The notes beneath the pieces are model-generated. The model did no database searches. It worked only from the letters and a program-made list of their open reading frames with translations, and had not been told where the DNA came from. Shown piece by piece: positions 1 through 10,251 of a stretch of DNA of 64,000 nucleotides. A program made the position numbers and the translations under genes. Position 1 is the first letter of the stretch; each line of letters opens with the position of its first letter. Source of the DNA: Chitinophagaceae bacterium 26-R-25 (GTDB lineage Bacteria; Bacteroidota; Bacteroidia; Chitinophagales; Chitinophagaceae); the NCBI GenBank assembly GCA_029906195.1, contig JARWSJ010000001.1:496001-560000 (forward strand). The letters are read 5' to 3'.

Positions 1-1668
1 GAGAACAATCGGGGGTTAAGCGATATTTATGATAATGCTGCATTTGCGGAGGGATTGTTGCTCAACGGTTATGTCCGGTTGCCAATAGCCAACTATTCAT
101 TTACCGACGTTGCTACTGATGATGCGGTGTCCAACGATCCCAACAATAACTACAGATTGATGGCTACAGGAAAATGGTCCTCCATCAGCAATCCAATGGA
201 ACAATGGACAGGCTCATTTGCAGCGATACAATACCTGAACCAGATATTGGAACAAACAGATAAAGTGACCTGGGCAACCACAGGACAATATACCGACGCG
301 ATGTTCAACGACCGTACGAAAGGAGAGGCTTTCGGATTGCGCGGATTGTTTATGTTCTATTTGTTACAGGCACACGGTGGATGGTCACCCGATGGTAAAT
401 TGCTGGGAGTGCCAATTTTGACTTCTTCGCAAAATGCTCAATCAAACTTCAAGCTGCCTCGTAATACTTTTGAAGAATGCGTGCAGCAGATATACAAAGA
501 CCTCGATTCCGCAGCGAATTATCTTCCTCTCGACTTTGAGAATGTGAGTGCTGTACCTTCTAAATACGCAGGCAAGACAACTGTTGCCGATTACAACCGT
601 GTGTTTGGTGCGTATAACCGTCAACGTATGACTGCTCGCATTGTAAATGCAGTTCGTGCAAAAGTTTCTTTATTGGCAGCAAGCCCTGCTTATAGCCAGG
701 GAACAACTATCGTATGGAGCAAGGCTGCAGATGATGCCGCGAAGGTGCTTGACCTCAATGGCGGATTAGCAGGAATGGCAGCAAATGGCAACTACTGGTA
801 CTCAAGTCAAAATGCCGGAGAGATCAATGGTGTTGCCTCTGGTGTCAATCCTCCTGAAATACTTTGGAGAGGCAATGTGGGCGACGGAAACAATTTGGAG
901 AAAGACAATTACCCTCCAAGCTTGTACGGCAGCGGCCGCGTTAACCCAACACAAAATATTGTAGATGCATTTCCTATGGCGAATGGTTATCCAATTACCA
1001 ATGCCAGCAGCGGCTATGATGCAAACAATCCGTACGCCGGCAGAGATCCTCGTTTGGCCAGGTATGTTGTGGTAAACGGAAGTAAGATGGGGCCATCCGG
1101 TTCTACAATCTTTACAAAAGTAGGCGGTACCAACGATGGATTGAATGCGATTCCAACTTCTACCCGTACAGGATATTACATGAGGAAATTGTTGCGTGAA
1201 GATGTGAACCTTAATCCTGCGAACACCAATACACAAAGGCATTACATTCCTTACATACGCTATACTGAATTGTATCTCGCATATGCAGAAGCTGCCAACG
1301 AAGCATGGGGCCCGGATGGTAAAGGAACTCATAGCTACTCTGCAAGAGACGTGATTGTGGCTATTCGCAAAAGGGCGGGCATTGCGCAACCCGACAACTA
1401 CCTTGCATCAATTGGCTCCAAAGAAGATATGAGAGCGCTGATTCACAATGAAAGACGCCTGGAACTTAGTTTCGAAGGTTTCCGTTTCTGGGATCTGAGA
1501 AGATGGCAGGAGAATATCGCCGAAGCTGCAAAAGGCGTAACCATTACCGGTACTAGTTTTTCGACAGGTCCCGTAGAACAAAGACTATATCAGGATTTCA
1601 TGTATTACGGCCCATTACCTTACAATGAAGTGTTGAAAGAAAACTTAATTCAAAATAAAGGATGGTAA
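1..1668 (+). CDS. SusD/RagB-family outer-membrane glycan-binding lipoprotein, 5'-truncated by the window edge
   Basis: Frame 1 is open from base 1 to the stop at 1668, so 555 residues are visible. The TTG at 55 is internal, not a start. The lipoprotein signal and the first few dozen residues lie left of the window. SusD proteins are alpha-helical TPR-like surface lipoproteins that cap a SusC TonB-dependent channel and hand it oligosaccharides. The SusD C-terminal signature is clear (RRLELSFEGFRFWDLRRW near residue 485), as is the LRGLFMFYLLQAHGG helix near residue 115. The partner SusC is expected just upstream, outside the window. The DUF1735-type lipoprotein follows after 30 bases, in the usual SusC-SusD-SGBP order. 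Family is certain; the ligand (probably a xylan fragment) is inferred from neighbours. Confidence 0.95.
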   Translation, partial: ENNRGLSDIYDNAAFAEGLLLNGYVRLPIANYSFTDVATDDAVSNDPNNNYRLMATGKWSSISNPMEQWTGSFAAIQYLNQILEQTDKVTWATTGQYTDAMFNDRTKGEAFGLRGLFMFYLLQAHGGWSPDGKLLGVPILTSSQNAQSNFKLPRNTFEECVQQIYKDLDSAANYLPLDFENVSAVPSKYAGKTTVADYNRVFGAYNRQRMTARIVNAVRAKVSLLAASPAYSQGTTIVWSKAADDAAKVLDLNGGLAGMAANGNYWYSSQNAGEINGVASGVNPPEILWRGNVGDGNNLEKDNYPPSLYGSGRVNPTQNIVDAFPMANGYPITNASSGYDANNPYAGRDPRLARYVVVNGSKMGPSGSTIFTKVGGTNDGLNAIPTSTRTGYYMRKLLREDVNLNPANTNTQRHYIPYIRYTELYLAYAEAANEAWGPDGKGTHSYSARDVIVAIRKRAGIAQPDNYLASIGSKEDMRALIHNERRLELSFEGFRFWDLRRWQENIAEAAKGVTITGTSFSTGPVEQRLYQDFMYYGPLPYNEVLKENLIQNKGW

Positions 1669-1698
1669 CATTTTGGTTTACAACTTAAACATAATGAA

Positions 1699-2718
1699 AT
1701 GAAAAGAATACTGTTTATATCATGTTTTATTTTGGCAATATTTTCTTCTTGCTCCAATAAAACTTTAAGCTTCCCGGATTATAAATACACCACTGTATAT
1801 TTTGCTTATCAATCACCCGTGAAGACGCTGGTGCTGGGCAATGATATTTTTGACAACACGCTGGACAATGCGCATAAAACCACCATCATGGCTACAATGG
1901 GCGGTGTATATCAAAACGATAAAAACGTTTCTATCAGCGTGTCCGTTGATCCAACGCTTTGTAACAATCTTCAGTTTGACGGAACCTCAAACCAGGTGAT
2001 CGCCATGCCATCGAACTATTACACACTACCTAAGGATATGATGATCAACATTCCTTCCGGTAGTGTAATGGGTGGAATGGAAGTGCAATTGACCGATGCT
2101 TTTTTTGCAGATCCACGATCTATTACCAATACCTTTGTAATTCCTTTACGAATGAATACTGTAACCAATGCAGATTCAATTCTAAGCGGGAAAAGTGATC
2201 TTAGTAAACCTGATCCGCGTATAGTGGGTAATTGGATAACCGTTCCTAAAAACTATATTCTGTACGCAGTAAAATATATCAATCCGTTTCACGGAAATTA
2301 TTTGCGCAGAGGTGTAGAGGTTTTAAAAGACAATACAGGTGATACAACTATTGTTTATCATACTCAATATGTAGAAACAGATCAGTTGTGCAGTATTGGT
2401 ACACTATCGATGACAAAAGATTCTGTGTTGCTGAATGCCAAGTTAAGAGGCAATGTTAATAAACCTTTTCAACTTGTCCTTTCATTTGACAACAAAAATG
2501 CCTGCACAATTTCCAACCCATCTGCAGCTGCATACACCATTTCCGGCACGGGTGAGTTTGTTAAGGAGGGAGATTCCTGGGGCAACCAAAAACGTGATGT
2601 GTTGCATTTAAAATATACTGTTGATTTTGGCACCTCGACACATAGCTTTACAGATACATTAGTGGTACGTGACCGCGGTGTTAAGTTTGAGACTTTCAAT
2701 CCCGTAGTGATAAATTAA
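1699..2718 (+). CDS. DUF1735/DUF4361-type surface glycan-binding lipoprotein
   Basis: A 339-residue lipoprotein. The signal peptide ends in a lipobox (FSSCS, Cys19), so the protein is predicted to be lipidated and probably displayed on the cell surface. The N-terminal half (about 30-160, including the VYFAYQSP strand and a GGVYQND loop) resembles the BT_3987-type DUF1735 immunoglobulin-like domain. The C-terminal half resembles DUF4361, a lipocalin-like fold. Such proteins sit directly after susD and bind glycan as SusE-like accessory proteins. The gap to susD is 30 bases, and a terminator-like hairpin follows at 2744-2780, so it closes the operon. The binding specificity cannot be read from sequence. 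Confidence 0.82.
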   Translation: MKRILFISCFILAIFSSCSNKTLSFPDYKYTTVYFAYQSPVKTLVLGNDIFDNTLDNAHKTTIMATMGGVYQNDKNVSISVSVDPTLCNNLQFDGTSNQVIAMPSNYYTLPKDMMINIPSGSVMGGMEVQLTDAFFADPRSITNTFVIPLRMNTVTNADSILSGKSDLSKPDPRIVGNWITVPKNYILYAVKYINPFHGNYLRRGVEVLKDNTGDTTIVYHTQYVETDQLCSIGTLSMTKDSVLLNAKLRGNVNKPFQLVLSFDNKNACTISNPSAAAYTISGTGEFVKEGDSWGNQKRDVLHLKYTVDFGTSTHSFTDTLVVRDRGVKFETFNPVVIN

Positions 2719-2743
2719 TTAAGCCTGCACCTATAACCATACT

Positions 2744-2780
2744 CTACCTGGCCCGGCAATGCTGAGGGCCGGGTAGTTTA
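2744..2780 (+). terminator. Intrinsic terminator after the SusD/DUF1735 operon
   Basis: An 11-bp GC-rich stem (2744-2754 with 2766-2776, one G-T pair) with an 11-base loop is followed by TTTATTATT. It separates the binding-protein operon from the GH43/CE6 pair that starts at 2849. Confidence 0.75.
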
Positions 2781-2848
2781 TTATTAAAAACGGTGTCGTT
2801 TGTACATAATTTTAAAACTTATTTATATAACAATATCATACGATCGAG

Positions 2849-4249
2849 ATGAAAAGAAACGCTGTTTTTTGTCTGCTGATAACATTGTTTCTATGGGATT
2901 CAGCAAAAGCACAAAACCCCATCATTCAAACCCATTTTTCTCCGGACCCTGCTCCAATGGTTTATAACGGCAGGGTATATGTTTACACCGGCGATGATAT
3001 TCCCGGTTATGATTTTTATTACATGACTAAATGGAGAGTTGCTTCTTCGGAAGATATGGTTAACTGGACCGATCATGGTTCTCCGATTTCACTCGAATCT
3101 TTTTCCTGGGCAAGGGACCGTGCATGGGCCTCACAATGCATAGAACGCAACGGAAAATTCTACTGGTATATTTGTGCTCAAACGGTGGACAATAATGTGG
3201 CCATCGGAGTGGCTGTTGCTGACCATCCGGCGGGGCCTTTCAAAGACGCACTGGGCAAGCCGCTGATATCAACCGGCAGCTGGGCAAATATCGATCCCAC
3301 TGTTTTTATAGACGATGACGGACAGGCTTATCTATACTGGGGCAATCCCAACCTTTACTATGTGAAGTTAAACAAGGACATGGTGTCTTACACAGGTGAT
3401 ATTGTGCAAATCCCTCAAACTGCTGAATCATTTGGAGGCGTGCGCAAACAGCGAAGCACCGGCGATGCAGAAGCTGGAGTGGAACCAGTCAAAGATCTGT
3501 ACGTTGAGGGACCTTGGTTCTATAAACGTTCCGGTAAATATTACCAGATGTTTGCAGGAATAACAAACCGCACTGAATGTTTGTCCTACGCCATGAGTGA
3601 TGCGCCGACAGGGCCATGGAAATACCAGGGCAAGATCATGACCGACCAATCTACCAACAGCTTTACCAATCACGGAGGCATCATAGATTTCAAAGGAAAA
3701 TCTTATTTGTTCTATCATACGGGACTACTTCCGGGGGGAGGCAGTTACGGTCGCGCCACTGCAATTGAAGAATTCAAATACAATGCAGACGGAACGATTC
3801 CATCGATTAAGATGACAAGAGAAGGCGTGCTGCCTGTAGCAAAGCTTGACCCTTACAAGCGCGTGGAAGCAGAGACCATTGCATGGGCAGAGAAATGTAA
3901 AACAGATCAAAATAAAGACGGCGTTTTTGTTACAGGTATCCGCAATGGCAGTTATATCAAAGTGCGTTCTGTAGATTTTGGAGTCGTTTCGCCAACTACG
4001 TTTTCTGCAAACATCGCGGCGGGTCTCGATGGCGGAATTTTGGAAGTGCATGTTGATAGTCTCGCTGGCACAAAACTCGTAGAGATAAAGGTTCCACGCA
4101 CGGGCGGCTGGCAATCGTGGAAAACGTTCACAGAGACTATTGCAACACCTGTTACCGGAACTCATGATGTGTATTTTGTGTTTAAAGGACAAAACCTTAC
4201 CGCAGGCCGGGAACTATTCAATTTTGATTATTGGATATTTAAAAAATGA
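2849..4249 (+). CDS. Secreted GH43 glycosidase with C-terminal CBM6 (arabinofuranosidase/beta-xylosidase type)
   Basis: 466 residues with a signal peptide (1-22, ending SAKAQ). The five-bladed GH43 propeller spans about 25-330. The expected catalytic acids are visible: Asp33 (FSPDPAPM, base), Asp149 (NIDPTVFIDDDG, pKa modulator) and Glu220 (VEGPWF, acid). From about residue 337 a CBM6-type sandwich begins (YKRVEAETIAWA), which usually binds xylan or xylo-oligosaccharide ends. GH43 enzymes invert alpha-L-arabinofuranosyl or beta-D-xylosyl bonds; the choice cannot be made here. A CE6-type esterase follows after 60 bases, suggesting joint action on acetylated arabinoxylan in the periplasm or at the cell surface. 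Confidence 0.92.
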   Translation: MKRNAVFCLLITLFLWDSAKAQNPIIQTHFSPDPAPMVYNGRVYVYTGDDIPGYDFYYMTKWRVASSEDMVNWTDHGSPISLESFSWARDRAWASQCIERNGKFYWYICAQTVDNNVAIGVAVADHPAGPFKDALGKPLISTGSWANIDPTVFIDDDGQAYLYWGNPNLYYVKLNKDMVSYTGDIVQIPQTAESFGGVRKQRSTGDAEAGVEPVKDLYVEGPWFYKRSGKYYQMFAGITNRTECLSYAMSDAPTGPWKYQGKIMTDQSTNSFTNHGGIIDFKGKSYLFYHTGLLPGGGSYGRATAIEEFKYNADGTIPSIKMTREGVLPVAKLDPYKRVEAETIAWAEKCKTDQNKDGVFVTGIRNGSYIKVRSVDFGVVSPTTFSANIAAGLDGGILEVHVDSLAGTKLVEIKVPRTGGWQSWKTFTETIATPVTGTHDVYFVFKGQNLTAGRELFNFDYWIFKK

Positions 4250-4300
4250 CGACGGTTCTTGTTATACTAAGTCATTGATTTTTTTATTGAAAACAAATGA

Positions 4301-5209
<909 letters not shown>

Positions 5210-5254
5210 GATCAAAATACGTATTCATGATTCAATACCGTTTCCTTAGCGAGA

Positions 5255-5316
5255 AGGCTTCGACAAGCTCAGCCAGACAGCGTAAACGGAGTGTCAGGCT
5301 GAGCTTGTCGAAGCCT
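5255..5316. repeat. REP-like palindrome, 20-bp arms
   Basis: Bases 5255-5274 are the exact reverse complement of 5297-5316, with four further pairs inside after one mismatch. The arm contains TTCGACAAGCTCAGCC, a palindrome core I recognise from dispersed intergenic repeats in many bacterial genomes. It is non-coding and sits downstream of the CE6 gene. It could help stop transcripts or protect their 3' ends. Confidence 0.8.
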
Positions 5317-5470
5317 CGTTGAATAGAAACAATGTTATCAATACTCTTATGGAAACGACATTAATTCATTAGTCAATCAAAGTCAGAAAAAATATAAGTC
5401 ATCGACGAAAAAGTTTCTTAGGGTTGAAGGAGTTAGCAAACTCTTTTTGACATTATTAGCAAGCAGTGAG

Positions 5471-5497
5471 GCCGGCTGTTTTTACAGCTGGCATTTT
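5471..5497 (+). terminator. Terminator-like hairpin between the CE6 gene and the hybrid regulator
   Basis: A 9-bp stem, GCCGGCTGT (5471-5479) with ACAGCTGGC (5484-5492, one G-T pair), is followed by ATTTTTAT. It lies 260 bases beyond the CE6 stop and probably ends transcripts from the 2849-5209 operon. The rest of the 5210-5599 gap holds the REP palindrome and the mirror repeat at 5522-5599. Confidence 0.6.
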
Positions 5498-5521
5498 TAT
5501 GCATGCAAACGAAATAGTTGT

Positions 5522-5599
5522 TAGTTGATAGTTGTTAGTTGTTAGACTTTAGTATGGAATATTCAAAATTGAAGGCTAACAACCAACAACTAACAACTA
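5522..5599. repeat. Mirror repeat built of TTAGTTG-like units
   Basis: The left arm 5522-5545 repeats TTGTTAG/TTGATAG units. The right arm 5576-5599 is its reverse complement over 24 bases with two mismatches. It ends one base before the stop codon of the minus-strand hybrid regulator, so it lies in that gene's 3' region and may act as a transcript end. Confidence 0.75.
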
Positions 5600-8500
5600 C
5601 TATACCGACATCTTATTCTTATTGCCATTTCGTTTGATGTTGATATACTCCGAAGGCAGCATATTGTACTTTGCTTTAAATGATTTAGCAAAATAATTAG
5701 GCGTTGCAAAACCAACAGTATATGCGATCTGCGCAATGTTCATGTCACTTTTTTCCAATAGCACCGCTGCTCTTTCAAGCTTTACAGAACGGATATATTC
5801 AACAGGCGTTTGACCCGTAAGCTCAAGCAGTTTGCTATACAGAGAACTTCTCGACATGCCAACATGCCTGCTAAGCGCTTCCACAGACAGTTGCGTATCC
5901 GTTAGATTTTCATCTAAGTATTTCATCACTTCGTTCATCAATCGTTCGTTCTCCGATTGAATTTCAACTTCCGGCGTAAGCACTTTGATCTGTTTGGAAT
6001 AAGTGTTCTTTACACTATTGTTTAAGGCCAGCAGGTTCTTGATTTTAGCGTTGAGCATCTCAACGTTGAATGGCTTTAGTATGTAATCATTGGCACCGGT
6101 TTCAAGTCCTTTTAATTGTTCTTCTTCACCGGTAAGGGCAGTCAGCAAAATAACAGGAATGTGATTGGTGCGTTTGTCTGCCTTGATCTTCTTGCACATG
6201 TCAATGCCATCCATATAAGGCATGCTGATATCACTTACGATCAGCTGAGGATGTTGCGCCAGCGCTTTTTGCCAGCCCTCTTTTCCGTTGCATGCCTCCA
6301 GTATCCTGTAATGAAGTCTTAGATTGTCTTTTAGATAGAATCGCAGATCATCATTGTCTTCTACAATAAGTACAGTTGGAAGATCTGAATGCTGTTCTGT
6401 TCCATTTTCATTTGTGTTGACAGTATCTGTTTGAGTATCGCCTTCAATGTCTTCATCATTGAACTCTTTTGATTGCAAAAGTTTGGTCTCAATGTCCGCA
6501 TCAGAAATAACAGTCAAAGGAATATTGACGGTAAAACTGCTTCCCTTGCCCATTTCACTTTCCACTATTATTTCGCCTCCAAGCATTTTCACAAACTCCC
6601 TGGTAATAGATAATCCTATTCCGGTTCCTTTATTAAGTATCGTAGCCGAAGTGGTGTTCTGGAAAAAGCGTTCAAATATTTTCTCTTGTTTATCTGCCGG
6701 AATACCTATGCCGGAATCCTTCACCTTGATGCTGAACCATGTTTTGTCACCCGCTTCCTGTCGTTGCATTTTTTCAATGACAACAACAATTTTTCCACCT
6801 TCCAACGTAAACTTAAATGCATTGGAAATTAAATTGAAAAGTATGCGTTCTATTTTATCATGATCAAATCGCGTAAATAATTTGTGGACATTGCTTTCAA
6901 AACTTAAGCTGATTTTCTTTCTTTCAGACATGTCGCGGAAGGAATCCGTTACCTCGTGAACAAAAGAAATAAACTCACCATCGGATGCCTGCAGTTTTAA
7001 TTCCTGTTCTTCCATTTTACGAAAATCGAGCAACTGGTTAACAAGGTTCAACAACCGGCGGCCATTCTGCTTGATCATTTTTAGCTGCGCAAATGAATGC
7101 TCATTTTTTTCTTTACGCAACATGGCATCAATAGGGCCAAGTATCAGCGAGATAGGCGTTCTGAATTCGTGACTGAGGTTAGTAATGAATTTTATTTTTA
7201 ATCTGTCGAGCTCGCGAATTCTTTCCACTTCTCTGCGTTCCTGCTCACGCTCCATTTGTTGTTGCTGCTCATGGAATTTTCTTTTTACTTTTTGTATGCC
7301 TTTGTAACGGATGAAGAGTAATATTGCAAACGCACACAACGTGTAAAGCACATAGGCATAAGAAGTGCGCCAAAAAGGAGGATGCACAATTATCCTGATC
7401 GTGTTGCCCTTATTGTTCCATACGCCGTCATTGTTGCTCGCCTTAACATGCAGTACATATTCTCCGGGATCGAGGTTGGTATAAGATGCCGTGCTGATGT
7501 TGCCTGTATAGTTCCATTCTTTTTCAAAACCTTCAAGCTTGTATGCATATTGATTTTGCTCAGGAGCAGTATAATTGAGGCCAACAAAACTGATGGCAAA
7601 GTTTTGTTTGAAATCAAGATCTATTCTATCTGTAATCGATATGTTTTCTTTGATCGGCCCCTTTGGCGAAGGCGTTACGGACCTGTTTGAAATTCTTAAA
7701 TCTGTAAACAAAACATCCGGTGCATTGATATTCTTTTTCAGACTGGTTGGGTCGAAATAATTGAAGCCTTCCAAACCGCCCATGTATATTGTACCATTGG
7801 AAGCGAGTATACCGGAGCCACGCACAAAATTATTATGCTGCACACTGTTGTGAAAAGTATACTGATTGAACTTCCTTGTGGCAGGGTCGAAACTGCAAAT
7901 TCCTTCATTGGTTGACAACCACAAAAGGCCCTGCTTGTCCTGGATGATTTTGTAAATGTTATTGTTCAAAAGCCCGTCCTGTTCCGAGAATGTAAGGAAC
8001 TGATTTGTTTTTTTGTCGAGCAGGCCAAGTCCGCCACCATAACTGCCAGTCCAGATATTACCTTGCCGGTCTTCGAGAATGGAAAAAATCTTATCGCCTG
8101 GCAAATGACCCGTGTAGGTGTTATAAACTGTAAATTTTTGTGTAGCCGTTTCGAGTTTCGCCATGCCTCCACCATGTGTGGCGATCCAGAAATTTCCTGA
8201 ATGGTCCTCCAGTATATCACGGATAAAAGGATTGAACGGAAGTTTAACATCGCCGGGGGCAATAGGTTCGCGACAGTATCTCGCAACGAGTTCAAACTGC
8301 TCATCCAACACAATGATGCCTTCTCCATTCGTTCCGATCCATATCCGTCCCTTGCTGTCCTGTGTAAGAGAAAAAATATCATTAGAGTTAAGAACACTGT
8401 TATTACCCTTGATTAACTGTTTGTATTTGCCTGACGATACATTATAAACAAACAACCCATCGAGATAGGTGCCGACCAGCAATTCGTTTTTTCTTGTCAA

Positions 8501-9787
8501 CAGTAATGACACAATACGCAATCCTTTATCAAATCCTTTTATTGATGATTTTAGGTCAACGTGTTGAAAGGTTATATTGGCGGGATCAAAAAGAGAAACA
8601 CCTCCGATATCAGTGCCTACAAAAACTTTACCATTTGCTGCTTCTGCAAAAGAAGTTACAATAGGAGCGGGCAGCCCATTTTTATTGAATGGATCATTTT
8701 GAACAAGGTTAAACAGGTTGAGGTTGGCATCATATTTTATAATGCCATTGCGGTAAGTGCCAACCCAATAGAGGCCGTCCTTTTCAATGTGAACAGAGTT
8801 AACATCTTTGAGCCTGAGAATTTGACCATTGCCTTTTTCATATGAAATACATTCCACTTGTCCCGTTGCCGGGTTCAAAATATCCAGGCCGGCGGAAGAG
8901 CCGACCCAGATACGATTTCGATCATCCACTGCAAGCGCATTTACTTCGTTACCGCTGATCGTGTTTGGATTGGTTGCGTTGTGCTTATAAGTAGTAAACC
9001 CGTCCATGTTGGCATTCGTCATGCTCAGGCCGGAAGTGGTCGCTATCCAGATGTTACCAGTTTTATCCTCAGTTATATTGCGCACATTATTGCCACAAAT
9101 ACTACGTGAGTTGGAGGGATCATTGACAAATTTTCCCAGTCTTTTATTTTGTTTGTTGTAGACAAACAAGCCCTCACTTGTTCCCACCCACATCCTGGAT
9201 TTGCTGTCCTCCAGTAAACAAATCGTACTGATGCTAAAAGGCTTGTTATCACTATCATAAAAAGGAGTGACCTGTTTTGTTTTCGGATCGACAATATCCA
9301 GTCCGACGTAATGCCCTACCCAAATTTTTCCACTACCATCACTGGTAATTGTTTTGATAACATTATTACGTAAACTATTAGGACCCGTGCTTGTGGGAAA
9401 GTGTAAGAAATTGTCGTTCTTTCTGTCGTACATGCTCAGGGAGCCGCCGCTTGTTCCTACCCAGATGGTTCCGTTTTTATCTTCATAAATAGCGGGAATC
9501 TCATTGGCCTGCAGGCTTTTCGGATCATTAATCTTGTTACGGTACACAGTAAAATTAGTTCCGTCAAATTTGGCGAGACCATCATCAGTCGCAAACCACA
9601 TAAGGCCGAACCGATCCTTAATAATTCCGTTTATTGTGCTGGAATGTAGTCCTCCACTCGAGCTTAAAGCCGTGAAATTATAACGTTCCTGGGCTTTTGA
9701 AAAGTTTAAAAGTGTCAGGAAGACAATTAAAATAAAAAGTATCTTTTTAGAAAACAGCAGTGTATGGCGGTTAGTTCTGAAGGTCAT
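5600..9787 (-). CDS. Hybrid two-component system regulator (HTCS): propeller sensor, histidine kinase, receiver and AraC output in one protein
   Basis: 1395 residues. Order: signal peptide (1-32); two-component regulator propeller repeats (about 35-700, many WVGTSxG and IWIATxxG blades); Y_Y_Y domain (about 735-800); membrane helix (809-828); dimerisation domain with phospho-acceptor His873 (LSHEFRTPISL); HATPase (about 975-1090, with DSGIGIP and GTGIGLS boxes); receiver (about 1135-1250) with Asp1186 (SDISMPYMDG); and an AraC-type helix-turn-helix (about 1290-1392). HTCS proteins bind an oligosaccharide in the periplasm and switch on the adjacent glycan operon from the inner membrane. Its position between the 2849-5209 and 10252-22260 enzyme operons, divergent from the latter, makes it the likely regulator of both. 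All key residues are present. Confidence 0.97.
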   Translation of the reverse strand: MTFRTNRHTLLFSKKILFILIVFLTLLNFSKAQERYNFTALSSSGGLHSSTINGIIKDRFGLMWFATDDGLAKFDGTNFTVYRNKINDPKSLQANEIPAIYEDKNGTIWVGTSGGSLSMYDRKNDNFLHFPTSTGPNSLRNNVIKTITSDGSGKIWVGHYVGLDIVDPKTKQVTPFYDSDNKPFSISTICLLEDSKSRMWVGTSEGLFVYNKQNKRLGKFVNDPSNSRSICGNNVRNITEDKTGNIWIATTSGLSMTNANMDGFTTYKHNATNPNTISGNEVNALAVDDRNRIWVGSSAGLDILNPATGQVECISYEKGNGQILRLKDVNSVHIEKDGLYWVGTYRNGIIKYDANLNLFNLVQNDPFNKNGLPAPIVTSFAEAANGKVFVGTDIGGVSLFDPANITFQHVDLKSSIKGFDKGLRIVSLLLTRKNELLVGTYLDGLFVYNVSSGKYKQLIKGNNSVLNSNDIFSLTQDSKGRIWIGTNGEGIIVLDEQFELVARYCREPIAPGDVKLPFNPFIRDILEDHSGNFWIATHGGGMAKLETATQKFTVYNTYTGHLPGDKIFSILEDRQGNIWTGSYGGGLGLLDKKTNQFLTFSEQDGLLNNNIYKIIQDKQGLLWLSTNEGICSFDPATRKFNQYTFHNSVQHNNFVRGSGILASNGTIYMGGLEGFNYFDPTSLKKNINAPDVLFTDLRISNRSVTPSPKGPIKENISITDRIDLDFKQNFAISFVGLNYTAPEQNQYAYKLEGFEKEWNYTGNISTASYTNLDPGEYVLHVKASNNDGVWNNKGNTIRIIVHPPFWRTSYAYVLYTLCAFAILLFIRYKGIQKVKRKFHEQQQQMEREQERREVERIRELDRLKIKFITNLSHEFRTPISLILGPIDAMLRKEKNEHSFAQLKMIKQNGRRLLNLVNQLLDFRKMEEQELKLQASDGEFISFVHEVTDSFRDMSERKKISLSFESNVHKLFTRFDHDKIERILFNLISNAFKFTLEGGKIVVVIEKMQRQEAGDKTWFSIKVKDSGIGIPADKQEKIFERFFQNTTSATILNKGTGIGLSITREFVKMLGGEIIVESEMGKGSSFTVNIPLTVISDADIETKLLQSKEFNDEDIEGDTQTDTVNTNENGTEQHSDLPTVLIVEDNDDLRFYLKDNLRLHYRILEACNGKEGWQKALAQHPQLIVSDISMPYMDGIDMCKKIKADKRTNHIPVILLTALTGEEEQLKGLETGANDYILKPFNVEMLNAKIKNLLALNNSVKNTYSKQIKVLTPEVEIQSENERLMNEVMKYLDENLTDTQLSVEALSRHVGMSRSSLYSKLLELTGQTPVEYIRSVKLERAAVLLEKSDMNIAQIAYTVGFATPNYFAKSFKAKYNMLPSEYINIKRNGNKNKMSV

Positions 9788-10251
9788 AATTACATTAGCA
9801 AGCGTTAAATATTATTGATCTCTTATGCTTCGACAGCAGAAAAAAATAGATCTTCAAATTCAGAAGCACAAGGTCAAAGTATTCCAAATACAAGATACGA
9901 ATTAAATGTAAATCAGGTAGGCGACATCAATCACACAAACAAGCAAATGATGAAACGTCTGCACCCGGAATACCATTTTTTGTATCGTCTGCGAGGCCGT
10001 TGTAGAACAAAAATGTCAAATAGACACTTTTTTACGGAAATGCAATTGCTTTATTAATAATGTTATAAGTCGACAATGGGTGGCAGATAGCCGGTGACTA
10101 AATGCTATTTTAGCAGTCTGAACATTTGTTGCACAAACGACTACAAATATTCGGCGCATAAAACATTTGTAGCCTTCTTTTCAACAATTGAGCGATCCGT
10201 CCGCAGGTGGCATTTTTACTTTTGGGGTGTTCCAAAAACACCTGCCAAATC
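9788..10251. promoter_or_regulatory. Divergent control region between the HTCS gene and the xylan operon
   Basis: 464 non-coding bases separate two divergent genes. Visible elements: a short palindrome TGTC-N5-GACA (10014-10026), an exact TTTGT-TGC-ACAAA palindrome (10125-10137), and a repeat of AACATTTGT (10121-10129 and 10162-10170). A longer palindrome, GCAGGTG (10203-10209) with CACCTGC (10239-10245), lies just before the GH43 start and could fold in the leader. Any of these could be the HTCS site. I found no clean Bacteroidota -33/-7 promoter match (TTG / TAnnTTTG), so start sites are unknown. Confidence 0.4.

Noticed and set aside
802..1389. 195-codon minus-strand ORF inside the SusD gene
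   Set aside because: Fully antisense to a certain SusD coding region; no motif, and it is the frame shadow of that gene.
6447..6863. 138-codon plus-strand ORF inside the hybrid regulator
   Set aside because: Lies opposite the histidine-kinase ATPase domain; low-complexity shadow of the real frame.
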